DNA of 64,000 nt from Neoceratodus forsteri (GCA_016271365.2 CM028130.1:472535501-472599500), one strand, 5' to 3'. Numbered from the stretch's first letter, positions 30,003 to 40,908 are shown. The notes: generated by a model not told the origin, from the letters alone. Translations and numbers: made by a program.

Positions 30003-30809
30003 CTAATACTGGGATTCTGGGTACACTAACTCCTCAAAGCTTTGAGGTGAAGAGACTGCAGATTGGGATGTCACCCCTGTCTGAGGAAGAGTCAGGAGAG
30101 AGTGACTGAGAGGAAGCCGGAGAGATTCGCTACAGGCCAGGGCTAGCAGGAGAGAGTACCACGACTCCCTTGGCCAATCCGGAGCCACCAGGATCATTGT
30201 TGCAGGCTGGGACGTTAGCTTCAGCAGCACTCTGTGTATCAGAAGGAAGGGAGGGAAGACATAAAGGAACTTCCCTGACCAGTCCAAGGACAACGCATCT
30301 GTTGTACGAGTCCCTAGTGCTGGGGGCCTGTAGCAGTACAGAGGAAACTGATGACTGAGATGAGAGGCAAACAGATCTATTTCAGGTGTGCCCCACCTTC
30401 TGAAAACTGTGGCAAGGACTTGCTTGTTCGGAGTCCATTTGTTGTGCCCCTGGATGATGTAACTGAGGGCATCCGCCAGAGTGTTGTCCTTGTCTGGGAT
30501 GTGTATGGCTGAAAGGCTGATGTTGAGGGAGTAGGCTAGAGACCAGATTTTCATTGCCTCTGTACAAAGTACTGTAGACTTTAAGCCCCCCTGCTTGTTT
30601 AAGTAAAACACTGCAGTAGTGTTATCTGCTCTGATTTACACTGAATGACCTTTCACCTGGGGGGGGCAAAGGACTTTAGGGCAAGGCAGATGGTTCTGAG
30701 CTCCTGCAGATTGATGTGGCTTGCAGATTTCTTGGGAGTCTAAGTGCAACTGACAGAATGACTGTCCAGATGAGCTTCCCATCTCAGGAGAGAGGGAGAC
30801 ATCTGTGTT
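30003..30809 (-). pseudogene. DIRS-F RNase H and RT-ORF C-terminus
   Basis: A 202-codon frame (30611-30003): FYLNKQGGLKSTVLCTEAMKIW, then DNTLADALSYIIQGH (last RNase H Asp) and RRWGTPEIDLFASHLSHQF. It ends with VLLKLTSQPATMILVAPDWP and ESWYSLLLALA. This shows the full C-terminal end of the RT-RNase H protein in a single frame and served as reference for locating the frameshift in DIRS-D. The start of RNase H is in the 30640-30809 stretch, disrupted by shifts. Confidence 0.87.
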
Positions 30810-31017
30810 AAGAAAAAAATACTCACTATAGTAATGTTGTTTCTTTTAATGGAGTCTTGCTGTATTCTGACAATATGTAATATGACCTATCAGTTCAGCT
30901 GCACCAGAGAACAAAGAGTTAAACACTATGCAAATGAATAGAACATTGAGCTCAAGCTCGGTTTTCAAACCACTGTCCTCGGTACATTCTATGTAACTGA
31001 CCAGATTCTTATGAAGC
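30810..31017. repeat. DIRS-E left inverted terminal repeat
   Basis: Begins AAGAAAAAAATACTCAC and pairs with 52469-52638 through blocks such as AGTCTTGCTGTATTCTGACA, AGAACAAAGAGTTAAACACT and GGTTTTCAAACCACTGTCCT. Confidence 0.88.
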
Positions 31018-31218
31018 TACTAATAATAAAATAAATAAGTGATTAATGAGCATAACTAACACCCAAAAGGGACATACACACCAGAAAAAAGGCACATTGA
31101 GGACTCAAGTCACTGATGCCCAATAAGAAAAATCACCCATTGGTGGTTTCTAAGATAAACAACTGAAATGTAGAGACCCCGCTCCCTAGATTCCAGAGGG
31201 AATGCAGGGTGGGAGGTC

Positions 31219-31318
31219 AGAATACAGCAAGACTCAATTAGAAGAAACAAAATTACTATGGGAATTTTTTCTTCAAACAACATGAAGTCTTGCTGTATTC
31301 TGACAATATGCAGACTAC
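31219..31318. repeat. DIRS-E internal complementary region
   Basis: The left half (to about 31273) is the reverse complement of the left end, with GTCTTGCTGTATTC, GAAGAAACAA and ATAGTG-type blocks. The right half, from CAAACAACATGAAGTCTTGC on, is the reverse complement of the right end. The halves join at TTTTTTCTT/CAAAC. Confidence 0.88.
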
Positions 31319-31350
31319 CAAACAGTGCTCCATGGAGGTGGGCTCAGAAC

Positions 31351-31823
31351 CTACTTAGGAAATAGGCTCTGCAGTACTGCAGTGCCAAACTTGGCATCAC
31401 TCCTGGCCTGTGTATCCAGACAGTAGTGCTTAGTGAATGTGTGAACAGTTTTCCAGGTAGCTGCTTTACATATGTCAAGCAGGGGAATATCTCTGGCAGC
31501 TGCTATTGAGGCAGCTGAACCCCTAGTGGAATGGGCTCTCAAGCCCTCTGGTGGCTCCTTACCCAGTTTGCTGTAGCAGAACTGAATGCAAGCCACAATC
31601 CATCTGGCGATTGTCCTCTTAGTGTCTGACCTGCCTTTGCCCACTTCACCATAGGTAAGGAACAACTGAGCACAGTCCTTCCTATGTTCTTTTGTTCTGT
31701 CCATGTAATAGCTGATGGACCTTTTTACATCCAGGCAATGTAGCCTGCATTCACCTGAACTGGAATGATCAGTGAAGAAGACAGGCAGTGTTATGGACTG
31801 ATTCAGGTGAAAGTCTGAGACTA
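31351..31823 (-). pseudogene. DIRS-E tyrosine recombinase, catalytic C-terminal half
   Basis: A 117-codon open frame holding the catalytic end of the recombinase: LFLTYGEVGKGRS, RWIVACIQFCYSKLGKEP, LRAHSTRGSAASIAA (H-x-x-R), ICKAATWKTVHTFTKHYCLD (nucleophilic Tyr) and the ending FGTAVLQSLFPK. The CR1 insertion at 31824 separates it from the N-terminal half at 38148-38974. Confidence 0.9.
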
Positions 31824-32400
31824 CATGGACATGGTCTACCTAGACTTTAGCAAGGCATTTGACACAGTCCCACACAAAAGATTAATAAATAAATTAGCCA
31901 GCCTGGGAGTGGGTCCCAGGGTGGTAGCCTGGGACAGAAGGTAATAGTAAACGAAGTCCACTCTGAAGAAAGGGGGGTTACTAGTGGGGTACCACAGGGT
32001 TCAGTACTGGGTCCAGTCCTTCTTGATGTCTTTATAAGTGACATTGCAGAGGGACTGGAAGGAAAAGTATGCCTCATTGCAGATGACACAAAGATCTGCA
32101 ACAGGGTTGATAAACAAGGGGGTGGAAAGAATGAGAAGGGACTCGGCAAGGTTGGAGGAATGGTCAGAAGTATGGCAGCTTGGATTCAATGCAAAGAAGT
32201 GCAAAATAATGCACCTGGGAAACAAAAACCCAGGGGAAGAGTACACATTGGGGGGGCGAGGTAGTAGTAACAACAACAAAAATGGAAAGGGATCTGGGAG
32301 TAATCATATCAGATGACCTTAAGGTTAGCAAGCAATGTGAGAAGGCAGTAGGGATGGTTGGAGGTATACTGGGATGTACAGGGAGAGGCATGACCAGCAG

Positions 32401-32605
32401 AAAGAAAAAATTACTCACCTTAGTAATGTTGTTTCTTCTAATGGAGTCTTGCTATATTGTGACATATGCAGTGAGTCCCAACCTTCGAACTGCTCCGGAG
32501 GTGAAAGACTTAACTTTCCATGCCAGGCATGAAACGCAGAGCTCGAGCTCAGTTGAAACTCTGTCTGTTGTTCTTCAAACTCAAACCGTCAGATCTTTAT
32601 GAGCT
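32401..32605. repeat. DIRS-D left inverted terminal repeat
   Basis: Pairs with 37396-37556. Common blocks are AGTCTTGCTATATT, CATATGCAGTGAGTCCCAAC, CTTCGAACTGCTCC, ATGCCAGGCAT, GCAGAGCTCGAGCT and TTCTTCAAACTCAAACCGTC. Confidence 0.9.
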
Positions 32606-32848
32606 AAACTCACTGATGTCCTGTGTGGAAGCTGTAAACCTACACTAGCCAACTGGCTACTAAACATAAAAACACATTTTTGGTCCAAAACAAAGACTCA
32701 AGTCAGGAGACCCAAAAATAAACACAACACCAAGTCACCCCAAAGAAAGAGGGTGAAAACAACAAGGTGGGCATCTACTAAGTGCCAACACTGCACTGCC
32801 CACCTACATCCCAAAAACAGAGGTTCTGAGAGGGGCAGGCGGGGGGAG

Positions 32849-32950
32849 GTCATAATATATCAAGACTCCATTAGAAGAAACAACATTACTAAGGAAAGTA
32901 ATTTTTTCTTCAAACAACATGAAGTCTTGCTATATTATGACATATGCAGA
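32849..32950. repeat. DIRS-D internal complementary region
   Basis: Up to 32910 it is the reverse complement of the left end, with blocks CATTAGAAGAAACAACATTA and AGTAATTTTTTCTT. From 32911 (CAAACAACATGAAGTC) it is the reverse complement of the right end. Its position between the YR stop and the left repeat is canonical. Confidence 0.9.
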
Positions 32951-32982
32951 CTACACAGCAGTACCTCCATGGAGGGGGGACA

Positions 32983-34267
32983 GAACCTACTTAGGAAATA
33001 GGCTCTGAAGCACAACTGTGCCAAACCGAGCATCACTCCTAGCCTGGATGTCCAGGGAGTAATGCTTGCTAAAAGTGTGAACTGTTTTCCAGGTAGCTGC
33101 TTGACATATCTCTAGAATAGGGATGTCCCTGGCAGCGGCCAGGGAAGCAGCTGTACCTCTGGTAGAGTGAGCCCTCAGGCCTGAGGGAGGAACCTTATCC
33201 AGCTTTTCATAACAAAATTGGATACAAGAGACAATTCACCTGGCAATGGATCTTTTAGTGGCAGGTTTCCCTTTACCAACCTCACCATAAGTGAGGAACA
33301 GTTGGAGGGAGTCAAACCTGTGACCCTTGGTACACTCTATGTAGTAACTAAGGGCCCTCTTCACATCTAAGCTGTGCAGCCTCCTCTCACCAGAGGAGGA
33401 ATGGTCAGTGAAGTACACCGGAAGAGATATAAATTGATTAAGGTGGAAATCTGAAACCACCTTAGGCAAGAACTTCCTATTAGTCCTGAGGACCACCTTA
33501 TCTCTATGAAAGGAGATAAAGTCAGGCTCCACTGACAAAGCTTGTAATTCACTTATGCATCTGGCAGAAGTGATGGCTACCAGAAACACAGTCTTCCAAG
33601 TCAAGAACTTCAGCTCTGCTGAAGACAAAGGCTTGAAGGGGGGTTGCATAAGCTGAGCAATGGAAACGTTAAGATCCCAGGCAGGGGCAGGGTCCCTGAA
33701 TGGAGGGTTGGTGTGAAGCAATCCCTTAAAAAACTTGGAAAATAAAGGATGAGCTGAAAGAGAAGAGGGTTTACCTGCTGAAACAAAAGCAGACACAGCT
33801 GCCAAATGTACTTTTAGGGTAGCTGGTCTAAGCCCCAAGGTATTTAAATGGACCATATAATCCAGAACTGTGGGTAAATCAGCAGATTCTGGGGAAATAT
33901 ACTTCCCAGTGCACCATATGGAAAACCTCTTCCATTTGGAATTATAGGTAGCCCTGGTGGAAGGCTTTCTAGAAGCCCTTAGTATATCCATTACACCTTG
34001 GGAGAGGTGTAGATCAGCAAACTCTAACTCTTCAAGAGCCAGGCCTTGAGATTGAGAGATTTGAGGTTCGGGTACCAAACCCTCCCCTGAGCACAGGTTA
34101 ACAGGTTGTGATTCCTGGGAAGACACAGGGGAAGGTGGACTGCTAAGGACAGTAGGAGTGGATATCAGGGTTGTCTGGCCCAATCTGGAGCAATCAGGAT
34201 CATCTTGCAGGATTGAGATCTGATTTTGACTAACACTTTGAACAGGAGAGGGAAGGGGGGAAAGCAT
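32983..34267 (-). pseudogene. DIRS-D tyrosine recombinase, one nonsense change
   Basis: A 343-codon frame (34267-33236) with SRKPSTRATYNSKWKRFSIW, then AITSARCISELQAL (first Arg) and HSLDVKRALSYYIECTKGH. It stops at a TGA (33236-33238) where the other copies have the Trp of RWIVSCIQF. The same phase continues beyond it with GLRAHSTRGTAAS (H-x-x-R, near 33155-33185), the Tyr block, and QSLFPK. The upstream part of the frame overlaps the RT-RNase H ORF in the +1 phase. It is one substitution from a complete recombinase frame. Confidence 0.92.
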
Positions 34268-36398
34268 AGAGAAACTTCCCTTCCCAATTGAGAACTAAGG
34301 CATCCAGAGGGACTGAGCCCAACACTGGGGGCCTGCAGCAGAAAAGGGGAAGTTGGTGATTGTCTGGGGCTGCAAAAAGATCTATCTGCGGGGTGCCCCA
34401 TCTGGCAAATATCACCTCCAGGACCAGGGGGTCCAGTGACCATTCGTGATGGCCCTGGGAAATCCTGCTGAGAGCATCTGCTAGGACATTGTCCTTGCCT
34501 GGGAAGTGAACTGCTGTAAGGGAGGTGTTCAGGGAGTAAGCCAGAGACCACAACTCCATTGCTTCGGTGCACAAGGCCGTAGACCGAGTGCCCCCTTGCT
34601 TGTTGATGTACCACATTGTGGGGGTGTTGTCTGTTCTGACCTGCACAACTTTGTTCTGAACGGATTTGGAAAAAGCTTGAAGAGCTAGAAAAACTGCTCT
34701 GAGTTCCAACAGGTTGATGTGGAACAGAGATTCCTGAGGAGACCACAATCCCTCGGTAGTGAGGTCGCCCATGTGAGCTCCCCACCCCATGAAGGATACA
34801 TCTGTAGTAAGGATTAAGGAGTGAGACTGAGTGACAAAGGGAACCCCTTGTCTCAAATTGCTCTGATCCTGCCACCACTGTAGGGCCTGGATCAGGGTTC
34901 GAGTTACTGGGATCAATTTGGTTAGAGGGTCTTTCCTTTGAGACCAAAAGGCTCTCAAATGGAACTGGATGTCCCTCATCTGAAATCTTGCTCCCTGCAC
35001 TACTGCTGTAGAAGCAGCCATGTGCCCCAGGAGCTGTAGAAAATGCCTTGCTGGTAGAGAGACGTGCAGGGTGAAGGAGGAGGCCAGAGAGACCAAGGTC
35101 CTTGCCCTGTCCAAAGGAAGGAAGGCTCTGGCTTCCTCTGTGTTCAACTCTGTGCCTATGAAGGTGAGGAGCTGGACAGGTTCTAGAACTGACTTTGAAA
35201 GATTCAGGAGGAAACCTAGAGAGGTGAGCAGTTGCTGAGTTATCTGTAAATGTAACTTGACTTGGTCTGGGGACTGGCCTACTATGAGCCAGTCGTCCAG
35301 GTAAGGGAAGATGGCAATTTTTTGCCTTCTTAGGGCAGCAACTGCTACTGCCAGGCATTTTGTGAATACTCTTGGAGCAGAGGTGAGGCCAAAGAGCATT
35401 GCTCTGAACTGGTAATGGCCTGAGGGCAGCTCGAACCTGAGGTACTTTCGATGGGAGCTTCTGATGAGAATATGGAAGTAGGCATCCTTGAGGTCCAGGG
35501 ACGCTAGCCAGTCCCCTGGCCTTGGAGAGGGTAGAATAATTCCCAGAGTCACCATTTTGAATTTTGGTTTTAAAAGGTGCTTGTTTAAATATCTGAGATG
35601 CAGGATGAGCCGCCATTCTCATGTCTTTTTTGAGGTAAGGAAGTACCTGGAGTACAACCCTTTGCCCTGGTGTAGGGGTGGAACCCTTTCCACGGCTCTG
35701 AGAGCCAGGAGGGAAGAGACCTCTGCCTCTAGGGCAAGTGCCTCTGATGGAATTGCAGGTGGAAAGGATCTGGTTCTCATCTTTGGACATTTTTTGAAGC
35801 TGAGAACCAGTCCCTGGCTTACTACTTCCAGGACCCACTTGTCTGATGTTAGAGACTTCCAGTCCTGGACAAAGTAAGCCAGCCTGCCCCCTACGGGTAG
35901 CTGAGAATCAGCCCTGGCAACCTCATCAGGGTGCCTGTTTGGCAGGGGCTTTGGGCTGAGGGGTGGAAGCAGGCCTGCTTGTACCCCATCTGCCTCTCCC
36001 TCTAAAGAACCCCCTCTGGGCATAGGCAGAAGAGGAGGCCTGGGCTTGGTAAAAAGGCCTATGAAAAGGCCTGTCCCTGCCCCTGGAAAGCTGCCTTTGA
36101 GGATTGGCCTGCCTTTCCTTGGCCTGTGCACTCCTATAGGTGGTCCTATACTCATCCATTTTCTTGATGTAATTCTCTGTCTGCTCCCCAAACAGAGAAT
36201 TACCCACAACAGGAAAATCCATGGCCTTAGTCTGGGTATCCTGTGACAGGCTAGTACATCTGAGCCAAGCCATTCTGCGAAGTGCCACAGATGTAGCCAT
36301 GACTCTTGATGACACATCATTCGAGTCCACTGCAGCATGGAATTGCACCTTGGATGCCTCAATACCATCAGCAGCCACCTGCTCCAGCTCCTTCGCAA
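34165..36398 (-). pseudogene. DIRS-D reverse transcriptase / RNase H, almost intact
   Basis: The 259-codon N-terminal frame (36398-35619) ends in VGGRLAYFVQDWKSLTSDKW and AVERVPPLHQGKGLYSRYFL. After a TGA at 35619-35621 the same phase resumes as a 441-codon frame (35555-34230). It carries ASLDLKDAYFHIL (palm), FPYLDDWLI (YLDD at 35292-35303), LTTDVSFMGWGAH and LELRAVFLALQAF (RNase H), VRTDNTPTMWYINKQGG and DNVLADALSR. A shift near 34250 moves the last part (MILIAPDWARQ) into the next frame. All catalytic residues are present. The ORF overlaps the gag end. Confidence 0.92.
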
Positions 36399-37180
36399 GC
36401 TGGCCAGGGACCTGTTTTGCTAGGGCCATAACAGTATCCCATCTGGATTTCTGATATCTAGCAACATAAGCCATATAATTTGCCTGTCTGAGTCCCAAGG
36501 ATGCTGCCATGTACTGTTTCCTTGCCATTGCATCAATCCTCCTGGAGTCCTTGTCCGTTGGGGTGTGAAGCCAAGGGAATATTTGCCTTGTCACAGGCTG
36601 CAGCCTGCACTACCCCAACATGGCTGCATTGTTGTGTAAGGAACTCCGTATCAGAGCCTGACACTGTGTACCTCTTGTCCATTCTCTTATCAACAGGAGG
36701 TATAGTGTGAGGAGTTTTTAGAATGTTAACTGTCTGTTTCCCAAAAGATTTATGCAAAGGAAGAGACAGCCTCCTTGACTCTGGGATATCCATCATTTCC
36801 ACATAGTCAGGCTCCTCTTGATCATCCACAGCTTCTTCCATAGGAAGTTGGAGGGTTTCAGCCACTTTCTTATAAAACATAAAATGAGAAGGGGACTCAG
36901 AAAGCCTAGGAGGAGACACTCCTGAAGGTCTGTCTGGGGAGATGTCCGGGTCAATGGGAACATCCAGACTTTCATATCCACATTCACTCTCCTCATACTC
37001 CTCTTCCCCCTCCTCCGGTTCATAATATTCCTCTACATCATACTCTTGAACCGGTGGAACTGGCCGAACCAGACGCTTACCTGATGGTGCCAGTTTGGTT
37101 GGAACCGGGGAAAGCGACTGGACAATTTTAATCGCTTTGGCTATTTCTTCAACGGTTGGAGAGGAAAGTTTTGGCTCCAC
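35926..37180 (-). pseudogene. DIRS-D gag-like protein
   Basis: Two main frames: 37180-36533 and 36594-35926. The first has a Val/Pro-rich start, an acidic stretch (EEYYEPEEGEEEYEESE) and SHFMFYKKVAETLQLPMEEA, shared with E. The second has YMAASLGLRQANYMAYVARY, then LRRMAWLRCTSLSQDTQTKA and NSLFGEQTENYIKKMDEYRT, shared with E and G. A basic Arg/Gly stretch (FRGRGRWG) lies near its end. The role is presumably RNA binding and particle formation, as for gag of other retroelements; no known fold was recognised. Confidence 0.8.
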
Positions 37181-37395
37181 ACCAGCTGATTTCCTAGCCG
37201 TTTACAAGTTCCACACAAAATAGAAATCAATGTAAAACCTATCTAGTACTCACAATACCACAGACAGAGTCTGAACCGACCGGTTGCGGTTTAATTTCTG
37301 TCGAAAACCGAGAAAAACAATACTTTAACCGACAAAATGAACCGAGCAGAAGGAGAAATCTCCGGAGCGACTGTTCAGTGAGGCGGAGTAAAGAA

Positions 37396-37556
37396 TCTGA
37401 CGGTTTGAGTTTGAAGAACAACAGACAGAGTTTCAACCAAGCTCGAGCTCTGCGTTCCATGCCTGGCATAGAAAGTTAACTCTTTCACCTGCGGAGCAGT
37501 TCGAAGGTTGGGACTCACTGCATATGTCATAATATAGCAAGACTTCATGTTGTTTG
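37396..37556. repeat. DIRS-D right inverted terminal repeat
   Basis: The inverted partner of 32401-32605, ending in ATGTTGTTTG. The CR1 sequence resumes immediately (AAACAGGAAGC). Confidence 0.9.
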
Positions 37557-38147
37557 AAACAGGAAGCTGCTATCCCTCTGTACAGACAGTTGGTGAGACC
37601 CCATCTGAAGTACTGTGTCCAGTTCTGGAGACCCCATCTCTGCAATGACATAGACAGGATGCAGGCAGTCCAGAAGAGGGCAACTAAAATGGTGCCGGGT
37701 CTGCAAGAGAAGCCATACGAGGAGAGACTAAAGGAGCTTAATATGTATACCCTTGAGGAAAGGGGAGGGGAACATGATAGAAACTTTTAAGTACTTCAGT
37801 GGAATCAACAAAGTCCAAGAGGGTAGCATCTTTCAGAAAAAGAGATGTGCAAAAACTAAGGGACATAATTTGAAGATAGAGGGAGGACGGTTCAGGGGCA
37901 ATGTGAGGAAGTACTTTTGCACAGAGAGGGTGGTGGATGCATGAAACAGCTTTCCTGAGGAGGTGGTGGGGTCTAAAACTGTGGGATAATTCAAGAATGC
38001 ATCGGACAGACATAAGGCAATTCTTGTGGGGGGTAGGAAGAAATAGGCGGTGGTTAACTAGGATCTGCAGCTTATCCAGTAGGTAGGGAAACAGGCAGAC
38101 TAGGTGGGCCAAGTGGTCCTTATCTGCCGTCAAAGTCTATGTTTCTT

Positions 38148-38974
38148 TGGGAAGGAACTTTTTGTTAGTTCATAGAACTATCTTGTCCCTGAGAGAGGCA
38201 ATGTTGATAGGTTCTATTGACAAGGCCTGAAGCTCAGTAATCCTCCTGGCTGAGGTGATGGCCACCAAAAACACAGTATTCCATGTAAGGAATTTGAGCT
38301 CTGCTGAGGACATAGGCTCAAAAGGGGGCTGCATAAACTGAGCTATGCAAACATTAAGGTCCCAAGAAGGGGTAGGCTCCCTGTGAGGAGGGTGAAGATG
38401 GAACAACCCCTTGAAAAATTTCTTAATGACAGGATGAGCAGCTAGGGAAGGGCCCTTCCCAGCTGCCAGATGGGCAGAAACAGCTGCCAGATGCACCTTC
38501 AGGGTGAAAGGCTGCAGACCCAGGGACTGAAGGTGAACTAAATAATCCAACAGGACTGCCAGGTTAGTTTCCTGTGGGACCATGCTCTTCTGGGAACACC
38601 GGATGGAGAATCTTTTCCATTTGGAAGAGTAAGTTTTTCTGGTGGAAGGTTTCCTGGAGACCCTAAGGATGTCCAGGACTCCTTCTGAGAGATGCAAGCC
38701 TGCATACTCTTAAGTTTTCAAGAGCAAAGCCTTGAGCCGGAGGGACTTGAGGCTGGGGTATAGGATACTCCCTTGGGATGATGTCAGGAGGCTGTGTCTC
38801 CTGGGGAGGCAAACTGGACTGGCCACTGACATGGACAACAGCATAGAGTACCGTGGCTGTCTGGCCCAATCTAGGGCTATCCGAATCATGGAGGCTGATT
38901 GAGCTCTGAGTTTGACCAGGACTCTGGGTATCAGAGGAAATGGAGGGAAGGCATACAGGAATCTGCCCGACCAA
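38148..38974 (-). pseudogene. DIRS-E tyrosine recombinase, N-terminal half
   Basis: Frames at 38697-38170 and 38974-38663, joined by a one-base shift near 38700, give the recombinase start: GFALENL, then HLSEGVLDILRVSRKPSTRK, SKWKRFSIRC and ITSARRITELQALS (first Arg). In the upstream part (38974-38710) the frame overlaps the end of the RT-RNase H ORF and is +1 to it, as in DIRS-D. The catalytic half is at 31351-31823, beyond the CR1. Confidence 0.88.
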
Positions 38975-40680
38975 TCCAGGAGCAGTGTATCCAGGGCCCT
39001 GAGCCCAGTGCCGGTGATCTGCAGCAGAACTGAGGCAATTGATAGTTGTCTGGGGCTACAAAGAGATCTATCTCTGGAGTGTTCCACCTCCTGAAGACTG
39101 TCATCAGAATCTGTCTGTTTGCCAGCCCAGTGGCGCTGAGGGTTGAGGCGTTGGATGCCATACCTCAAGCTACACCGGTGACCCAGGTTCAGGTGCGGAC
39201 TTGGACCATTGGGGGTCGGCCAGGGGGGAGGAGGATTGAGTGTCCCCAGGACTGCGTTCCTCCTCCGGGGAGGGTGGGGAGGGACTCCTACGATGCTGTG
39301 GGCACCTGGCAATGGTAAAGGGACTAACGCAACTCATGGTGCATTGGTGGGGTTGCCTCAGGCAGACGTCCAACGTGCGGCACATGGGAGTGCATGACAC
39401 AACGTCCTTGGCATCACCGCACGCCCCTGTTGTGGGTGAACTTGGGGGAGGGATAAAACTACCCTAATCCTCCAGCGCTCATGAAGGGTTCTCTGTGGTG
39501 CTTCACCGGACGCTCCCAGGTGCTCCCTCCATCCTGACCCCTTGGTCTTCCATGCTGTGGTGAGCTCGAAGTGGCTTAAGACAGAGTGACAGAGGAGGTT
39601 GGAGCTCGGGCACCGCACGTGGTGCAGGTCCTGCCGAGCAAGTCTGGATAGGGGAACCATAGGGAACACCTCTGCCGAGAAGGCAAGGCACTACAAATAA
39701 AGAAACGAAAAATAAAAGAATTTCTCTGGTTAAAGACCATTTGTGATGGCCCTGGTTGATCCTGCTGAGAGCATCTGCCAGGACATTGTTCTTCCCTGGC
39801 AGGTGAACTGCTGACAGGGAACTGTTTAAGGAGTAGGCCAGACTCCAAACCTTCATGGCCTCTGTGTGCAGCACTGAGAACATTGCCCCTCCTTGTGTTG
39901 TCTGCTCTGACGTGCACCACCTTCCCATGTAGCATATTGGCAAATGACTGAAATGCCAAGAACACTGCTCTGAGTTCCATCAGGTTTATGTGTAGCAGGG
40001 TCTCCTGCCGGAGCCAAGTCCCATAAGTAGTATGTTCCCCCAGATGTGCTCCCCAACCCAGTAGTGAGGCATCTGTGGTCAGCACTACTGAAGGAGCTTG
40101 CTGAAGGAAGGGAACTCCTTCCCTGAGGTTGTCTCTGTCCTGCCACCACTGAAGAGCTTGTAGCAAAGTGATCAACACTGGAGTCAGTTTGGACACAAAA
40201 TCCTTCTTCTGGGACCAAAAGGACCTCAAGTGGAACTGGATGTCCCTCATCTGAAATCTGGCACCTGGAACCACAGCTGTGGTGGCACCTATGTGGCCCA
40301 GAAGCTGAAAGAAACACTTCACTGGGTGAAGAACATGCTGGTGAAAGGACTCTTCCAACTGAATGATGGCATCCACCCTTTCTGGGGGCAGGAAGACTCT
40401 TACTTGAATTGTGTTCAGCTCTGCCCCTGTGAAGTCCAGGATTTGGACAGGTTTCAGGACTGACTTCTTTTGATTCACCAGAAAGTCCAAGGATTGGAGA
40501 GTATCCTGAGTGAAGCCTAGGGCTTCCTGTACCTGTTGTGGTGAATGACCCACTATTAACCAATCGTCTAGGTATGGATAAACCGAGACTCCCTGCCTTC
40601 TTAAGTGTGCCACGACCACTGCTAGGCACTTTGTAAAGGCCCTTGGGGCAGATGTCAGTCCAAAGGGCATGACTCTGAAC
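38710..40680 (-). pseudogene. DIRS-E RT core / RNase H, split by a SINE
   Basis: The main frame (40670-39740) has MPFGLTSAPRAFTKCLAVVV, VYPYLDDWLIVGHSP (YLDD at 40563-40574), FTGAELNTIQVRVFLPPERV, LTTDASLLGWGAHLGE and LELRAV-type MELRAVFLAFQSF. It reaches HHKWSL at 39740, where the SINE interrupts it. It resumes at 39107 with NRQILMTVFRRWNTPEIDLF and ends with MIRIALDWARQPRYSMLL near 38830. The DNTxT to INKQGG segment is shortened by a small deletion near 39895. The RT N-terminus is beyond the L2-like LINE at 45983-46513. Confidence 0.9.
39121..39718 (+). mobile_element. SINE with tRNA-like head, 598 bp
   Basis: It interrupts the DIRS-E RNase H frame. The first 80 bp look like a diverged tRNA: GCCAGCCCAGTGGCGCTGAG spans an A-box-like start (TGGCGCTGAGG), and GACCCAGGTTCAGGTGCGG resembles a B box. 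The body is GC-rich without a frame of note, and the 3' end is A-rich (AATAAAGAAACGAAAAATAAAAG-type, in parts). Imperfect 13-bp duplications flank it: AATCTGTCTGTTT (39108-39120) and AATTTCTCTGGTT (39719-39731), 10 of 13 matching. Removing it restores the host frame. It would depend on a LINE for mobility. Confidence 0.8.
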
Positions 40681-40908
40681 TGATAATGGCCTGAAGGCAG
40701 TCTGAATCTGAGTTACTTTCTGTGGGACTGCCTGATGGGGATGTGAAAGTAAGCATCCTTTAGATCTAGGGATGCCAGACAGTCCCCTTGCCTGAGTATA
40801 GGAAGAATGATAGCCAGAGTGACCATCTTGAACTTTGGCTTTGTGAGGTGCTTTCTTTAGGAATCTCAGGTCTAGAATGGGCTGCCACTCCCCATTTTTT
40901 TTTAGGGT

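Larger units (their letters stand above)
28999..30809 (-). mobile_element. DIRS-F fragment 1: recombinase and RNase H
   Basis: F is the outermost DIRS layer on the right side of the window. This fragment runs from the recombinase C-terminus (cut by DIRS-B at 28998) through the N-terminus (29978) to the RT-RNase H end (30003-30640 and on to 30809). DIRS-E enters at 30810. F resumes at 52639 for 120 bp, then at 57063 after DIRS-C. The ICR and left repeat of F are not seen. Confidence 0.88.
32401..37556 (-). mobile_element. DIRS-D: near-intact DIRS retrotransposon inside the CR1
   Basis: 5.16 kb, with inverted repeats (32401-32605 and 37396-37556), an ICR (32849-32950), gag (37180-35926), RT-RNase H (36398-34165) and recombinase (34267-32983). 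It is the innermost layer of the E/CR1/D nest and therefore the youngest there. Damage found by eye is small: one stop and one frameshift in the RT ORF and one stop in the recombinase, plus frame changes in gag. Its ends (AAAGAAAAAATTAC and GTTGTTTG) are of the same type as those of E. Confidence 0.93.
31824..38147 (+). mobile_element. CR1 LINE in DIRS-E, carrying DIRS-D
   Basis: A 5'-truncated CR1 (about 1.17 kb without DIRS-D) on the plus strand. It starts within the RT palm (the VYLDFSKAFDTV region, 31830-31870) and passes FADDTK-type and QLGFNAKKCKIMHLGN (32190-32220) blocks. It is cut by DIRS-D at 32401 and resumes at 37557 with AAIPLYRQLVRPHLKYC. It ends with the CR1 tail CAAAGTCTATGTTTCT at 38147. 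Joining 31823 to 38148 restores the DIRS-E recombinase reading context. Confidence 0.9.

Noticed and set aside
32753..33001. Small frame ending in FFFKQHEVLLYYD
   Set aside because: The peptide comes from the ICR/end sequence of DIRS-D; the same residues recur wherever DIRS-D or DIRS-E ends occur (37433-37651, 52581-52814).
39121..39197. Possible tRNA gene
   Set aside because: The A and B boxes are degenerate, the segment is directly followed by a 500-bp body and A-rich tail, and it has flanking duplications: a SINE head rather than a tRNA gene.
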